Origin: Parabacteroides hominis | GTDB taxonomy: Bacteria; Bacteroidota; Bacteroidia; Bacteroidales; Tannerellaceae | Direction of reading: 5' to 3' | NCBI RefSeq assembly: GCF_014287585.1 | Contig: NZ_JACOOJ010000011.1 | Span: forward strand, 1 to 64,000 | DNA: 64,000 bases | In this document: one piece after another, positions 26,713 through 37,800 of the stretch | Position numbering within the stretch: position 1 is the first letter of the stretch | Layout of the letters: the number at the start of each line of letters is the position of its first letter | Notes under the pieces: model-generated | Database searches by the model: none | Told to the model about the DNA's origin: nothing | Seen by the model: the letters and a program-made list of their open reading frames with translations, nothing else | Program-made: the position numbers and the translations under genes

Positions 26713-28308
26713 TTATTTTATTTTTTCAAACCAGGGAAGGCGTTCTAAAGGAGCCGTTACTTCGATCGTTTTCGGTCCTTTGAACTTTTTGCCTGCCTCG
26801 TCCACCCATACGCCTTTGGGGAGCATCACTTTGCGCGCGTGCTCTTTTGTCAGTACGGGGGCAACCAGATATTTGTCGCCCAACATGAACTGGTCCCTGC
26901 AATCGACGAATCCCTGGTGCGGGAACGCATATTCCATGTGACGGATGATCGGCTCACCGGTCTTTGCGGCATGATGTGCCTGCTCCAGGATGTATGCACC
27001 CATCTTCTCGTGCAGACGGGCATAATCGCGGCAAATCGCCAGATGCTTTTCATCGAGGATACGCCACGGGGCCACCGAGAACTGCATCATCGGCATCAAG
27101 GCGTGCACCTGGCAGGAACGGACAATCAGCTCCTGGTCGAGCTTCGTCTGGTCTACTCCCAGGAAAGAGCCGAACTGGCCTCCGCCGATCATATCCGGGC
27201 AGGCGTAGGCATATCCTAACAGACCGGCGGCAATCATGTCGGGGATCAGCAGGCCGACCGCGTTCCACGAATAATCCTTGTCGCCCAGACGCTGAACCAG
27301 CGCCTCGCCGCCCATCTTCCATCCGGCACGATACTCGTTGAACGGGAAATCCAGCCCGATCTTCGCCCAATACCGGCACATATCAACCGAAGTAGCCGAC
27401 TTATCGTAAAACTCCAGTTCCGGGTCGTTATAATGGCCGATGTCACCGGCATCGAACTTGAAGCCATCCGCGCCGTATTTCTCCTGCATGCCGCGCAACT
27501 GTTGTTTCAGATGTTCGGCAGCAGCCGGATTGCTCAGGTCATAGCAGGCACTATAGCCGTTCCACCACGGGATGATGGCCGCTTCATTCGTCCCTTTCTT
27601 CTTGATCAGATACCCTTTCTGCTGAAGCTCACGAAACTCCGGGCTGTCCGGGCTGACGAAGGGGCAAATCCAGAACATGATCTTGAATCCCTGCCCGTGC
27701 AGGCGGTCGATCATCCCTTTCGGATCGGGAAAGCGTTCGGGCTTAAAGTCGAAATTGCCATAGTATTTCTGCCAGTTGTCATCCACCATGAACACGCCGA
27801 CCGGAAAGTCATTCTCCAATACATGGTCCGCATATTTCAGGATATCCTCCTGGTTCTGGTTATACATCAGTTCAATCCAGGTATTGTACTGCGGCATGGA
27901 GAAGAACAGCGGGTCCGGCAAATCACCGGAAGGCGGGAAATGCTTGGCCGAAGCAGCCATATAGGCATCTTTCAACGTGCGGCCCGCCAATACCGGCTCC
28001 ATCTTCTCATAATCGGAATACAGACGCAGCTCTCCATTCTCGACCTGAAAAGAAAACGGCTTGTCACTCCAGACGTACCGTCCTTCCGAAGAGAGCAGAA
28101 GCGGCACGTTCTGGTTGTTCAGGTTCTCGGCGGAAAGGTCGAACAAACGCAGGTCGCCTTCAAAAGGCATCTTCGATCCCAAGCCTACTGCACCGCCCCA
28201 CCACTTCTCTCCTTCGAGAGAGGTTATTTTCGATTCGTACTTGCTCGCGGCAAAGCAGGGCAATGCCAGAAGAGCCAGCAAAAGAAGACAAATTGTTTTA
28301 CGATTCAT
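26713..28308 (-). CDS. Glycoside hydrolase family 31 (locus 2)
   Basis: A 531-residue secreted alpha-glycosidase with a Sec signal (CLLLLALLALPCFAAS). It has a beta-sandwich of about 130 residues and the GH31 barrel: FMVDDNWQKYYGNFDF, GFKIMFWICPFVSPD, the nucleophile Asp in GFKFDAGD, then RLGDKDYSW with the likely acid/base Asp, and HQGFVDCRDQFMLGDKYLVA. It is shorter than most GH31 enzymes, since the C-terminal domains are reduced. The family includes alpha-glucosidases, alpha-xylosidases, alpha-galactosidases and alpha-GalNAcases; specificity is not visible. Last gene of locus 2. Confidence 0.88.
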   Translation of the reverse strand: MNRKTICLLLLALLALPCFAASKYESKITSLEGEKWWGGAVGLGSKMPFEGDLRLFDLSAENLNNQNVPLLLSSEGRYVWSDKPFSFQVENGELRLYSDYEKMEPVLAGRTLKDAYMAASAKHFPPSGDLPDPLFFSMPQYNTWIELMYNQNQEDILKYADHVLENDFPVGVFMVDDNWQKYYGNFDFKPERFPDPKGMIDRLHGQGFKIMFWICPFVSPDSPEFRELQQKGYLIKKKGTNEAAIIPWWNGYSACYDLSNPAAAEHLKQQLRGMQEKYGADGFKFDAGDIGHYNDPELEFYDKSATSVDMCRYWAKIGLDFPFNEYRAGWKMGGEALVQRLGDKDYSWNAVGLLIPDMIAAGLLGYAYACPDMIGGGQFGSFLGVDQTKLDQELIVRSCQVHALMPMMQFSVAPWRILDEKHLAICRDYARLHEKMGAYILEQAHHAAKTGEPIIRHMEYAFPHQGFVDCRDQFMLGDKYLVAPVLTKEHARKVMLPKGVWVDEAGKKFKGPKTIEVTAPLERLPWFEKIK

Positions 28309-28349
28309 GATACATCAATGCTATTACGTTATTTCTTCTAAATGACTTG

Positions 28350-30515
28350 TTACTTTTGGCTTGATCCAAAAGTAACCGCAAATATACGTTTTACTGTCGG
28401 AATACAATCGCCTTCCGGTTCGCTCGGATAGACATTTGTTGCTTTCGTCCAGGGTTCCTCGATGGCATAAAAGTCGATCGCCGCCGGTTTTTTGCCATCC
28501 AAAAGATGCGCCTGATAGTCGAACCAGGTTTTCCAGCGCATATAATAGAAATCCTTCAGGATGCCGTTCCATTCGCGATGGGCATAATCACGCAAGCCCC
28601 CTTCGTCGGCGGCCAACCGGTTGCCCCAAGTCGTAATCTGCACACGGGCGTTCCATTCGTACAGGTTCTTTTCTTCAGGGGTATTTCCGAGGCTGCGGGC
28701 ACGGGCGATCCAGGTTCCGACCTTAAATTCAGGACGCGTTGCCAGCAATTCGTCCTGCAACAGGATCAAACGCAGGAAACGGTCGGAAGCGTCCTTATAC
28801 AGCTTTTTGTCGTCGGCGGCAAAAGCCGCCTCAACAACCTTCTCCGTCAGGCGTCCTCTCTCGGCGATTGCCTGGCGGACGATATCGACCAGGTCAAACT
28901 CGAAATTATTGTTTCCCTTGAACTCATCGGCTACAGACACCATCATGGCGGCAGCACGGATCACATCGTTCGGATCATAATAGTCTTTCATCTCCGACCA
29001 GCTCGAAACCTGATACGGATGTTCGGTAGGACGGGCACAGAAAACGGACTCATGGGTTCCCTGCTGCGTATTCGCGTCCGGGCAGTTATAGATGGAATTG
29101 CTCAGCAGGATCCAGGCTTCCTGCACAGTGGGATTGCTCTTTCCGTAACGGGCGACCGTGTACGCTCTCAACCACTGGTCCTTGTCGAAACGCTGCGGGC
29201 GCCAGGGCAGTTCCGTCAGCAGTTCGAACATCACCGGGTTGTTTTCGCTTCCCTCCATCGTCATGCCGACTCCTTTCAGGGTTTTGCCGAAGGGGCTTTC
29301 CTTCGCCTTATAGAACTCGTCGATCACATGCTCCATCTTCCCATGCAGCCCGATGTTTCCACCATAGTTCAGCAACATACAATAAATCCAGTCATGCTGC
29401 CCGAACCCGTCCTTCCGATACCAGGTAGATTCAGGATCTCCCCACTGCGGACGGCTTTCCGCGAATAGGTCCAGTGCGATCAGATCCCCCGCCTCCAAAT
29501 TCCCGATCATCTGCGGACGCGGGTTCGCCTGCCATGCCTGGGCCACCCAGACGGCTTTCGGATTATTCTTCTTCATCGCCTGCATAATGGCCTTCCCGGC
29601 GGCATCCAGATCCACACCGGCCACACTTCCGCCTTCGTGGAACGGGTCCATGCTGTAATAGTCCGCTTTGCCGTACAGCTTGTTCATCTCCTTATAATAT
29701 AAGGAAGCGATCTCCTCGAAACGCGGATCTGTCGGTTGCAAAAATGCCGGACGGCGATATCCGTTCCATAATCCCGGATCAGAGACATTCAAACCTAACT
29801 TTTCTTTTGCGTTATGGGGAACCATGCCGGAATATCCGGGAAATACCGGTTCGATGCCGTATTCACGCATCCGCTTCACGATCTGCTTCTGCAAAGCGAT
29901 CTGCTGCTTATACCAGCTATCCGGATTCGGGCCACCCCAACCTTCCAGGTTGTTCATCAGCCACCAGGCCTGGAAACCGGGACCGGCCACAAACTCATTG
30001 ATTTCTTCCTTCGTATAGCCTAACTTGCTCAACACATTATACCAGACGCCATCCGTCCCGACCATCGCCAACGGCAGGTTGATACCGTGCAACGCCATCC
30101 AGTCGATCTCTTTCTCCCAGCGCGCCCAATCCCAAAAAGCCATCGTATAGGAGAAGGTACAATAGTTGAAATCATAGCGGTACTTCATATCCGTCTCATG
30201 ACGTTCCTTCTGCTTCACGACCGGCAGGACCTCCGGCAATTCGGCCTGCATGCCGTTCCAGGAAAGATGAATCCCTGCATGATATTTCAGATACCAGTTC
30301 AGCCCGGTCGCGATACTCACATAATTATTACCCCGGATCACGACCTTGTCGCCTTTCTGGTCGAGTTCGAAGAAGTCGGCAGGAGATTTCACCTGCTCAA
30401 TCACAAATTTACGCGACGCACCTTTGTCGATACGTTCCAGCAACCCTTCAATAGGGGAAGCCGCTTTTACGGCAAGCACAACCAGCAGCATGCCGAGGAT
30501 ATGGATGATTTTCAT
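28350..30515 (-). CDS. Alpha-N-acetylglucosaminidase, GH89 (locus 2)
   Basis: 721 residues with a Sec signal. GH89 enzymes remove terminal alpha-linked GlcNAc from glycans. The family order is clear: an N-terminal small domain (VVIRGNNYVSIATGLNWYLK), a TIM barrel with NYCTFSYTMAFWDWARWEKE, MALHGINLPLAMVG, YYSMDPFHEGG and MTMEGSENNPVMFELLTELP, and a helical C-terminus. The Glu residues of FHEGG and TMEGS lie where the catalytic pair is expected. It overlaps the DUF4832 gene by 4 bp (ATGA). This is the best clue to the locus substrate: alpha-GlcNAc caps occur on class III gastric mucin and on heparan. Confidence 0.93.
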   Translation of the reverse strand: MKIIHILGMLLVVLAVKAASPIEGLLERIDKGASRKFVIEQVKSPADFFELDQKGDKVVIRGNNYVSIATGLNWYLKYHAGIHLSWNGMQAELPEVLPVVKQKERHETDMKYRYDFNYCTFSYTMAFWDWARWEKEIDWMALHGINLPLAMVGTDGVWYNVLSKLGYTKEEINEFVAGPGFQAWWLMNNLEGWGGPNPDSWYKQQIALQKQIVKRMREYGIEPVFPGYSGMVPHNAKEKLGLNVSDPGLWNGYRRPAFLQPTDPRFEEIASLYYKEMNKLYGKADYYSMDPFHEGGSVAGVDLDAAGKAIMQAMKKNNPKAVWVAQAWQANPRPQMIGNLEAGDLIALDLFAESRPQWGDPESTWYRKDGFGQHDWIYCMLLNYGGNIGLHGKMEHVIDEFYKAKESPFGKTLKGVGMTMEGSENNPVMFELLTELPWRPQRFDKDQWLRAYTVARYGKSNPTVQEAWILLSNSIYNCPDANTQQGTHESVFCARPTEHPYQVSSWSEMKDYYDPNDVIRAAAMMVSVADEFKGNNNFEFDLVDIVRQAIAERGRLTEKVVEAAFAADDKKLYKDASDRFLRLILLQDELLATRPEFKVGTWIARARSLGNTPEEKNLYEWNARVQITTWGNRLAADEGGLRDYAHREWNGILKDFYYMRWKTWFDYQAHLLDGKKPAAIDFYAIEEPWTKATNVYPSEPEGDCIPTVKRIFAVTFGSSQK

Positions 30516-32083
30516 TTGATAGAGATTTTATTCATTAAGATATTGACACCATACTTTCCGTCAGGCGACACCCACCACTGCATATCGCCGTTTGCACAAC
30601 GGATCGCAAAACGATTGTCATACTGCAAACGGGCGGAACCGTCGGGAATCCAGAGGCCGAGGCGGTACGTTCCCTTTGCCAGGCCGGCCGGAATCTGCAG
30701 GTCGGCTGAAATCGTATGCAGCAGCGGAATGCAGGCACTATCGCCCGGTTCATACGGTTGCCAGTCATTCACATTCGCATCCGTCAAGACGACATGGCAA
30801 ACCTTACCAGACTCGTCGATCAGGACCAAATAGACCGGATGCTCATTGAACAAAGTCGAGAAACCCCGGTTTATCAAAGATATTTCGACCAGATTAACCT
30901 GCCCGGCAAGCAAAGCCGCCGGAGCCGTCATTTCCTGCAACTCGATACGGTAACCGAGGTGGTCCCGGATATAATCGAATACATTCCGTTCCGCTACAGA
31001 GCCATCTTTCCTGGTGAAATATCCATCCGATACCGGCATCTTGTTTTCCCGCAGGAATTCTGCGGAAACAGGAGTTTCCTTCCAGTACATCATCGAATAC
31101 TTATCTTTCGTATTCTTTTCCTTATAGTTATGAATCACGCTAAGAGAAGTGAAATGTTGCAGGAACAGTCGGCGTGCCGTCTGTAATCCGTCAATGATCC
31201 ACCCGGCTTCGGGATTATCGGGATCCTCGTTCATACTCCAGGTTCCCCAAGGCAATTCTCCGTCAACCGGAAGAGAAGGTGACTCACGCACAATCTGTTC
31301 ATAAGCAGGCGTGCCTTCTGACATTCCGCCATCCCACTGATGTTTTTTGATGACAATAAAGTCGTCATGGAAAGAAACCCGTTTATAATCGTCAGAAGCC
31401 GCATCCAGCAAGTTCTTATATTCGGGAACCCGTATCTGGACAGCCCGCCCTTCCGGTGTCATCCGGCAGATGTGTTGCAAAACAGTCCGTTTCGTGTCGT
31501 CCGACTTTTCAAGGCCATGAAAAGAACTGTGCCATTCTCCCCAAGCACCGATCATACCAGCCTGAACGACCTGGATCACATCTTTATTCTTTTCGAGGAA
31601 AGGTTTGAGTTGTTCCGTATGGCGAATGATGTCTTCCAATGTAGGACCGGTAGCCGCCCGCCCCAGAAATTGGGTTTCATAAGCAAAGCGGAGAACTGCT
31701 TTCTTGCCTGATGCCCGCAATTTGTCAAAGAAAATACCCATTGTCTCGAATTCCTCTCCTGTCAACTCTTTTCCGACTGCTCCCGTCAGATAGAAATAGG
31801 TCTGGACCAGGGAAACACTGTCGGATGCATAGAGTTCGGACTGTTCTTCCAGATAGGAGGTGATATCAGGATATTCCACGGGAGCCCAGACATAGTTCTT
31901 TTCCGTTACATCCAGTGCCACTTCAAGGCGGAATCCTCTTTCAGGGTTATACAGTCCTTCCATACCTGCCGGATCATCCGCATAAATGCCCCGGAAAGTA
32001 CGATGATACACACCGGAACCGCAAGAGGTGAAAAAAACAAGCGTCAATGCGGCGGCCAGCATCTGGGTCGCTATATTTTTCAT
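30512..32083 (-). CDS. DUF4832/DUF4874-type lipoprotein (locus 2)
   Basis: 523 residues with a lipoprotein signal (LTLVFFTSC, Cys21). The first two thirds look like a TIM barrel: YNPERGFRLEV, FDKLRASGKKAVLRFAY, VVQAGMIGAWGEWHSSF and VIHNYKEKNTKDKYSMMYW. The last third is a beta-domain (VEISLINRGFSTLF) followed by YRLGLWIPDGS. This matches the DUF4874 plus DUF4832 pair, a putative glycosidase family with no activity I know of. The Glu of GAWGEWH is a natural catalytic candidate. Its position between GH16 and GH89, 1 nt after one and overlapping the other, ties it to the same substrate. Confidence 0.8.
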   Translation of the reverse strand: MKNIATQMLAAALTLVFFTSCGSGVYHRTFRGIYADDPAGMEGLYNPERGFRLEVALDVTEKNYVWAPVEYPDITSYLEEQSELYASDSVSLVQTYFYLTGAVGKELTGEEFETMGIFFDKLRASGKKAVLRFAYETQFLGRAATGPTLEDIIRHTEQLKPFLEKNKDVIQVVQAGMIGAWGEWHSSFHGLEKSDDTKRTVLQHICRMTPEGRAVQIRVPEYKNLLDAASDDYKRVSFHDDFIVIKKHQWDGGMSEGTPAYEQIVRESPSLPVDGELPWGTWSMNEDPDNPEAGWIIDGLQTARRLFLQHFTSLSVIHNYKEKNTKDKYSMMYWKETPVSAEFLRENKMPVSDGYFTRKDGSVAERNVFDYIRDHLGYRIELQEMTAPAALLAGQVNLVEISLINRGFSTLFNEHPVYLVLIDESGKVCHVVLTDANVNDWQPYEPGDSACIPLLHTISADLQIPAGLAKGTYRLGLWIPDGSARLQYDNRFAIRCANGDMQWWVSPDGKYGVNILMNKISIK

Positions 32084-32084
32084 A

Positions 32085-33272
32085 TCAATCGTTTTTAGTT
32101 GTTGTTATAATTAATGTAGCCTCCTGCCCTTTCAGCAAAGCCTCCGGCAGGCCGGTAATCTTGCCGTTCACGATAACCGTTCCGGCATCCTGAACCAGGC
32201 GGAAGGTTTTATCGCTCAACGGTTCCCATTCCACAAACTGTTGTGTTACCGTTCCGTCGTTATAATGCACGTTCACAAACGAAGGCGTGTATAACAACTC
32301 GCGCGTCACATGCCCGTCAATATCGCGCAAGGTAGCTTTTCCTTCGGAGACCTGCAAGCGCGCCGGTTCGATAGAAGTGATGCGCAACTCATTTTCCGGT
32401 ACGGCCTGACAGCCTTCGGGTATCTTCTTGTACATGCGGATATAGTCGATATCGAAACTCTTCGGATACGGGACGGAAGGATCGTAAGTCCCTGTCCAGC
32501 CGTTCTTCGCTTTCCGGTTGTCATAGAAAGAGATAATCTGGATCAGCGGATAAGTGATCGCCGCCTTATGCGTCATCACCTGTATGCCGTCCACATATAC
32601 AGTTACACCTTCCGGTGTCCAGTCAAAGCCATATACATGAAACTCTTCCGCCAATTTCTTATTGGCAAACCAGGGATGTTCCGTGTGATACTGGATCGTC
32701 GAGTCTTTCCAGCTATGCACGGTAGACCAGATACGGTCGACATCAGTCCCCAATATTTCGAAGATGTCGATCTCGCAACTCTGGTTCGGATCATCTTCAA
32801 ACCCGATCAACCACCAGGCACAATGCACACCGCCCCCAGCTTGCATCTTGGCACGCATTTCGTAGTAGCCGTACTGGTTTATTTGCGTAGCTTCCGTTTT
32901 AATCGGGTGAAGGGCTTTCCTTTTCGGATCATAGTGGTGCATACCGGTACGGCTGGCACTCATAAAACCCGATATATACATACCCTTATCAAACTCATTT
33001 TTTGAATCCCGGTCGATCGTCAGACGGACCACTCCGTCTTTCATCTCGTATGTCGGTGTACAGACAGTCCGGTCTTTCGGCCAGGATGGCAGATACTCAG
33101 GAATCCATTTCGTCCGGTCGATCTCTTTCCCATCGAACTCATCGTGAAAGATCAAACGATAACCATCTTTTTCCAACGGGCTGGCGGGATAATCCTGCGC
33201 CTGTATATTTTGTAAGTTGACCGACAAAAGGGAACAGACAAGAAGTGTACTTAATAGATGTTTATTACTCAT
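32085..33272 (-). CDS. Glycoside hydrolase family 16 (locus 2)
   Basis: An endo-acting beta-glycanase of 395 residues with a Sec signal (cleaved near NIQAQD). The GH16 jelly-roll spans about 25-280. The catalytic block EIDIFE, with nucleophile and acid/base Glu residues, is intact in SCEIDIFEILG, preceded by GGGVHCAWWLIGF. A C-terminal beta-domain of about 110 residues (LRITSIEPARLQVSEGK) is probably Ig-like. The frame is open to a TTG at 33329, but that lies in the terminator stem, so the ATG at 33272 is used. Substrates in the family include laminarin, agar, porphyran and mucin O-glycan backbones. Confidence 0.92.
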   Translation of the reverse strand: MSNKHLLSTLLVCSLLSVNLQNIQAQDYPASPLEKDGYRLIFHDEFDGKEIDRTKWIPEYLPSWPKDRTVCTPTYEMKDGVVRLTIDRDSKNEFDKGMYISGFMSASRTGMHHYDPKRKALHPIKTEATQINQYGYYEMRAKMQAGGGVHCAWWLIGFEDDPNQSCEIDIFEILGTDVDRIWSTVHSWKDSTIQYHTEHPWFANKKLAEEFHVYGFDWTPEGVTVYVDGIQVMTHKAAITYPLIQIISFYDNRKAKNGWTGTYDPSVPYPKSFDIDYIRMYKKIPEGCQAVPENELRITSIEPARLQVSEGKATLRDIDGHVTRELLYTPSFVNVHYNDGTVTQQFVEWEPLSDKTFRLVQDAGTVIVNGKITGLPEALLKGQEATLIITTTKND

Positions 33273-33299
33273 TATATTTACTTGTTTACGGAGAGAAAA

Positions 33300-33322
33300 A
33301 AGGCCGCAAATGAAGCGGCCCT
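33300..33322 (-). terminator. Terminator/attenuator directly after susD of locus 2
   Basis: Stem GGCCGC (33302-33307) with GCGGCC (33315-33320), followed on the minus strand by TTTTTTC. It lies between SusD and GH16, the same place as the hairpin in locus 1. Confidence 0.85.
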
Positions 33323-33356
33323 TTCTCAATTAAATATAGACTCTAAAAGAATCGGA

Positions 33357-34829
33357 TTAATAGCCTGGGTTCTGAATGATCTTACCCTTGCCTTCGTTGA
33401 TTACAGCTTGAGGCAACGGGAATAAGACAAATTCATCTTTGGTAGTCGTACAACCGCGATCTCTTGCATTCTGGATAAACTGTCCGTGACGGATCAGGTC
33501 GGAACGGCGGACACCTTCGAACCAAAGTTCGTGTCCTCTTTCATCCAATACTTTCTGCAAGAAGTCATCTACACCTTTTACATCACTCATTGTATACGGA
33601 TTCAGTTTGGCACGTACACGAACCTGATTCAACAGATCCAATGCCTCGGAAGTAACAGCATTCCCTTTACGTACGATTGCTTCAGAAAGCAAAGTCAGGA
33701 CGTCTGCATAACGGTAAACAACCAGGTCGATCTGGCTACCGTCACCTGTAGATTCTGGGTCTTCACCATATTTTACAGGGACAGCTCCTGAATAAAGGTT
33801 ACCATGCTTGGCAATATCGGACTCTTCATTGAACAGAACACCATCAGTACCTACATATTCGCCAACCAATACAGACAGGCGGTCATCTCCTTCCTCAAAG
33901 GTACGGTAGAAAGGCCAGGGAACTTTATAACCATCCCATTTCTGAATAGCAGTATTCTGAGTTGGATAGTTGCCCGGCAGTGCATGGTCATGCCACAATT
34001 GCAGAGCAGTTCCTCTTTCTTGCGTACAAGCAAAGATAATTTCTTTGTTACCTTCATTTTCGAGTGTAAAGATATCTGAATATCTGTCCATCAATCCATA
34101 ACCATATTCAGCTTTCATTAATTCACGACCGCATTCTTCTGCTTTTGCCCAATTCTTTTCGTGCATGTAATACTTCATCAGAACCGTATATGCCAAGCCT
34201 TTGTCGAAACGTCCGAATTGTGTCGTACGGGTCGGCAGACCTTTCAGAGATTCTGTTAATTCTGTTTCAATGAAGTTTGTCATTTCTTCCTGAGTCGCAC
34301 GCGGTTCGATGATTTCGTCCAACGGGTTTAGCAAATCTTCCAAAGTCGGAATTGGAATAGGACCATAGAAATCATACAACATGAAAGCCAACCATCCACG
34401 TCCGAAACGAGTTTCAGCTACCAGCAAAGTTTTTTTCTCATCGCTCATTTCTACTTTTGAAATACGATCTAATGTCAATGTCATTGTACCCAGATATTTG
34501 GCATAGTCCGTATAATTGAGAGTCGTATAATAATGGTTCGGGGTCCAGTTGTGAGTCGTTAACGGAATCCAGCTATCATTTACCCAACAACAAACAGCAA
34601 TATCGGTTGACATATCTCCGATAACCTGGAAGCTGTGAGCCGTACTGAACACACCGCTATATTCCGCACTACGGAAAGGAGCATAAACACCCCCTACGAC
34701 AAGGGCTTCTGCATCTTTTTCATTTGTCGGGAAGAAATCCGGATTGATCGCGTCGTATCTCTCCGAATCCAAATTAGTACATGAGGCTAATGCGCAACAG
34801 CACATTACTGTATATAATAATTTTTTCAT
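33357..34829 (-). CDS. SusD/RagB-family lipoprotein (locus 2)
   Basis: 490 residues with a lipoprotein signal (LLYTVMCCCALASC, Cys17). N-terminal helical region (FFPTNEKDAEALVVGGVYAP) and C-terminal RagB block (LDERGHELWFEGVRRSDLIR), ending KGKIIQNPGY, as usual for SusD. Follows SusC by 34 bp. It binds glycan at the cell surface and works with the SusC pore. Confidence 0.95.
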   Translation of the reverse strand: MKKLLYTVMCCCALASCTNLDSERYDAINPDFFPTNEKDAEALVVGGVYAPFRSAEYSGVFSTAHSFQVIGDMSTDIAVCCWVNDSWIPLTTHNWTPNHYYTTLNYTDYAKYLGTMTLTLDRISKVEMSDEKKTLLVAETRFGRGWLAFMLYDFYGPIPIPTLEDLLNPLDEIIEPRATQEEMTNFIETELTESLKGLPTRTTQFGRFDKGLAYTVLMKYYMHEKNWAKAEECGRELMKAEYGYGLMDRYSDIFTLENEGNKEIIFACTQERGTALQLWHDHALPGNYPTQNTAIQKWDGYKVPWPFYRTFEEGDDRLSVLVGEYVGTDGVLFNEESDIAKHGNLYSGAVPVKYGEDPESTGDGSQIDLVVYRYADVLTLLSEAIVRKGNAVTSEALDLLNQVRVRAKLNPYTMSDVKGVDDFLQKVLDERGHELWFEGVRRSDLIRHGQFIQNARDRGCTTTKDEFVLFPLPQAVINEGKGKIIQNPGY

Positions 34830-34863
34830 GACTTTATCTTTATATTTTTATCTGTTTATACTA

Positions 34864-37800
34864 TTAGAATGTAATATCTAAACCGAAGCTGTATGTACGA
34901 ACGTTCGGGTAAGCCCATTGCAACTGTGAAGCATCGGTCTTATCACTTGAAACATCAGTTTCAGGGTCAAGACCTGTATACGGAGTAATGATAAATGGAT
35001 TGTTTACATCAAAGTATACACGTACGTTTGACAAAATATGTTTGCTGGTCTTAATCGGAATATTATAACCTAACGTAATGTTACGACAACGAATAAACCA
35101 CGTCTTTTCGTAATAGTAATCACCGGTTCCATATGCGCTCTCTGTTTGGAAATAACCCGGTAATGTTCCGTTCGGATTAGAAGAACTCCAAAGATCGCTG
35201 ATAGAAGTCGGCTGATTATAACCACGACGCAAGTCATTTACGTTATTACTGATCCATGTTTTCTTATAGCTACCAGCAGACAATTTGTTAAACTGTCCAT
35301 AGAAATAGATATTGAAATCAAAATTTTTATATCGCAATGTATTGTTGAAGCCTAATAAATATCCTGGATCTTTACTTCCGTAAATCACTTTATCGGCATC
35401 ATCCAGCTTACCGTCAGGCTTACCGGTCTTCATTGGAATACCATGTCCGTCTACCTTAATGGAGCCGTCTGCTTCGTATACATAACCATCAATATCTTTA
35501 ATTTTTACCTGTCCGGGCAGTGCACCCGGCATGTGGTCGATTGTTTCTCCTGGCTGAACCAGACCATCCGACAAATAACCTGCAAACGTACGGATATATC
35601 CGTTATATTCGCTATAAGCACTCGGTTTCCAGTTCGGATCACGTTCTTTCCACTTGTCACGATACAAAGAGAATGTCAAGTCGGAAGTCCATTCGAAATC
35701 TTTATTGCGGATATTCGTTGTATTGATTGTCAACTCAAAACCCTGGCTCTGTGTTTTACCAACGTTTGCAATAAGCTTGTTTACTTCGTTATAAGAAAGC
35801 AATGTACGCTCATTCAACAGATCCGAGATAATTTTATGGTAATATTCAGCTGTTACATTGATACGTCCATTCAGGAATCCTAAATCCAAACCAACATTCC
35901 ACTCGCGTGTTGTTTCCCAAGTCACATTACCGTTACCCAGTTGATCCAGATAAACGCCATTGACCATAGAACCTCCGAAAATATTATTACGATTTCCGAC
36001 CTTATAATAGCTGTAAGCCACATCACCGACATTAGAGTTACCGGTTTCACCATAGCTCAAACGCAATTTACCGTTAGATAACACACTTTTCAACGGAGAC
36101 ATGAAATCTTCTTCCAGGAATCTCCATCCGGCAGCAACTGACGGAAAAACACCCCACCGATTACCTTCAGCAAAGTTTGAAGAACCGTCCGTACGAATAG
36201 TAGCAGTTAACAGGTAACGATCCTTGAATGAATAGTTCACACGACCAAAGAATGAAGCCATACGAGATTTCGTAGCACTTGAACCGACAGTCGGACGTTT
36301 TGCATTACCGGCTCCTAAGTTATTGAATAAGAAGCCATCCGTAATAAAGTCATTATTCTTACCCGACAACATTTCATATGTAAACAACTGGTAAGAATGA
36401 CCTGCCAATACCCCGAAGTTATGCTCACCGATCTGTTTCGTGTAGCTTGCCGTCAATTCCATTAAGTAATCAGAGTTATCAGCCTGAGCCACATAAGCAG
36501 AACCGTTTTCTCTGGCTCCGTAAAGAGTCGTAGTCGGCATATACTGTTTACGTTTCTGATAGTTACGGTCGATACCGAAGTTTGCTTTCAACAGCAAATC
36601 CTGAATCGGACGCACTTCAAAGAATACGCTTCCTAACAGGCGTTCTTTTGTTGTCTTGTCTGTGATATCCAACAAAGACACAGGGTTCGGCAAGAAAGAG
36701 GCATCAGAGTTCATAGAATAATCTCCATTCTCATCACGAATCGGTAATGCCGGATTGAACTGAGCGGCAGAAACCAAAATACCTGCATTTTCATTCTGTC
36801 CATCACCTAACGGCACATTATCATATTCATTGCGGGAAACATTCAGGTTTATACCCATCTTCACATACTTACTCAATTTCTGATCCAGATTAACACGGGC
36901 GGAATAACGTTCCATTGCGTTATTCTTAATCACACCGTCCTGTTTGAAATAGTTACCAGAAACCAAATATTTCGTATTATCGTTACCACCGGTTACAGAC
37001 AGGTTATGGGAAGTCTGGAAGCCCAAACGTGAAATTTCGTCGAACCAGTTCGTATTATTTGCCGGATTGGCAATTTCTGATTCAGTATATTTAGGCACAT
37101 ACGGAGTCGCAACATCTGATTCCGATTTACCTCCATAAATTCCCACACCATTCGTACGCAACCACAACTCACGGTTATAATTGTTTGTTGCCTGCATGAA
37201 ACCGGAAGCATCCAGCATTTCATACGATTTGGCAATCTGTTGAACGGAAGCAGAACCTGAATACTGAACTTTAGCAGCACCACTCTTACCACGTTTTGTC
37301 GTTACAATGATCACACCGTTACCAGCACGCGCACCATAAATAGCGGTAGAACTTGCATCCTTTAGCACCTCAATAGATTCGATATCGTTCGGGTTGATAG
37401 AACCCAGGATATTATCGGTGTTACCATCCTTATACTGGTTACCACTATCCAAAGAACCTGGCGTACTTACAGGGAAACCGTCGATAATGATCAACGGATC
37501 GTTACCGGCCTTATCTGAAGAAGCAGCACCACGCACACGGAAGGTAGACTGACCACCCGGCTGCGCACTGATTGTACTTACCTGCAAACCGGCAGCTTTA
37601 CCGGCCAAAGCGTGGCTGATAGAAGAAACCGTACCGACAGGAGTATCATCCATCTTAACAGAAGCAACCGCACCTGTCAAGTCTTTCTTTTTCATCGTAC
37701 CATAACCGACAACTACCACTTCCTCCAACGCTTGAGAGTCTTCTTTCAACAGAACATTGACTACGCTCTGGTTCTTTACAGCGATATCCTGAGAAATATA

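Noticed and set aside
26467..26783. Two short open frames across array B (one per strand)
   Set aside because: They read through the palindromes, and the 41-bp period is not a multiple of three, so the peptide has no repeat logic. No start signal.
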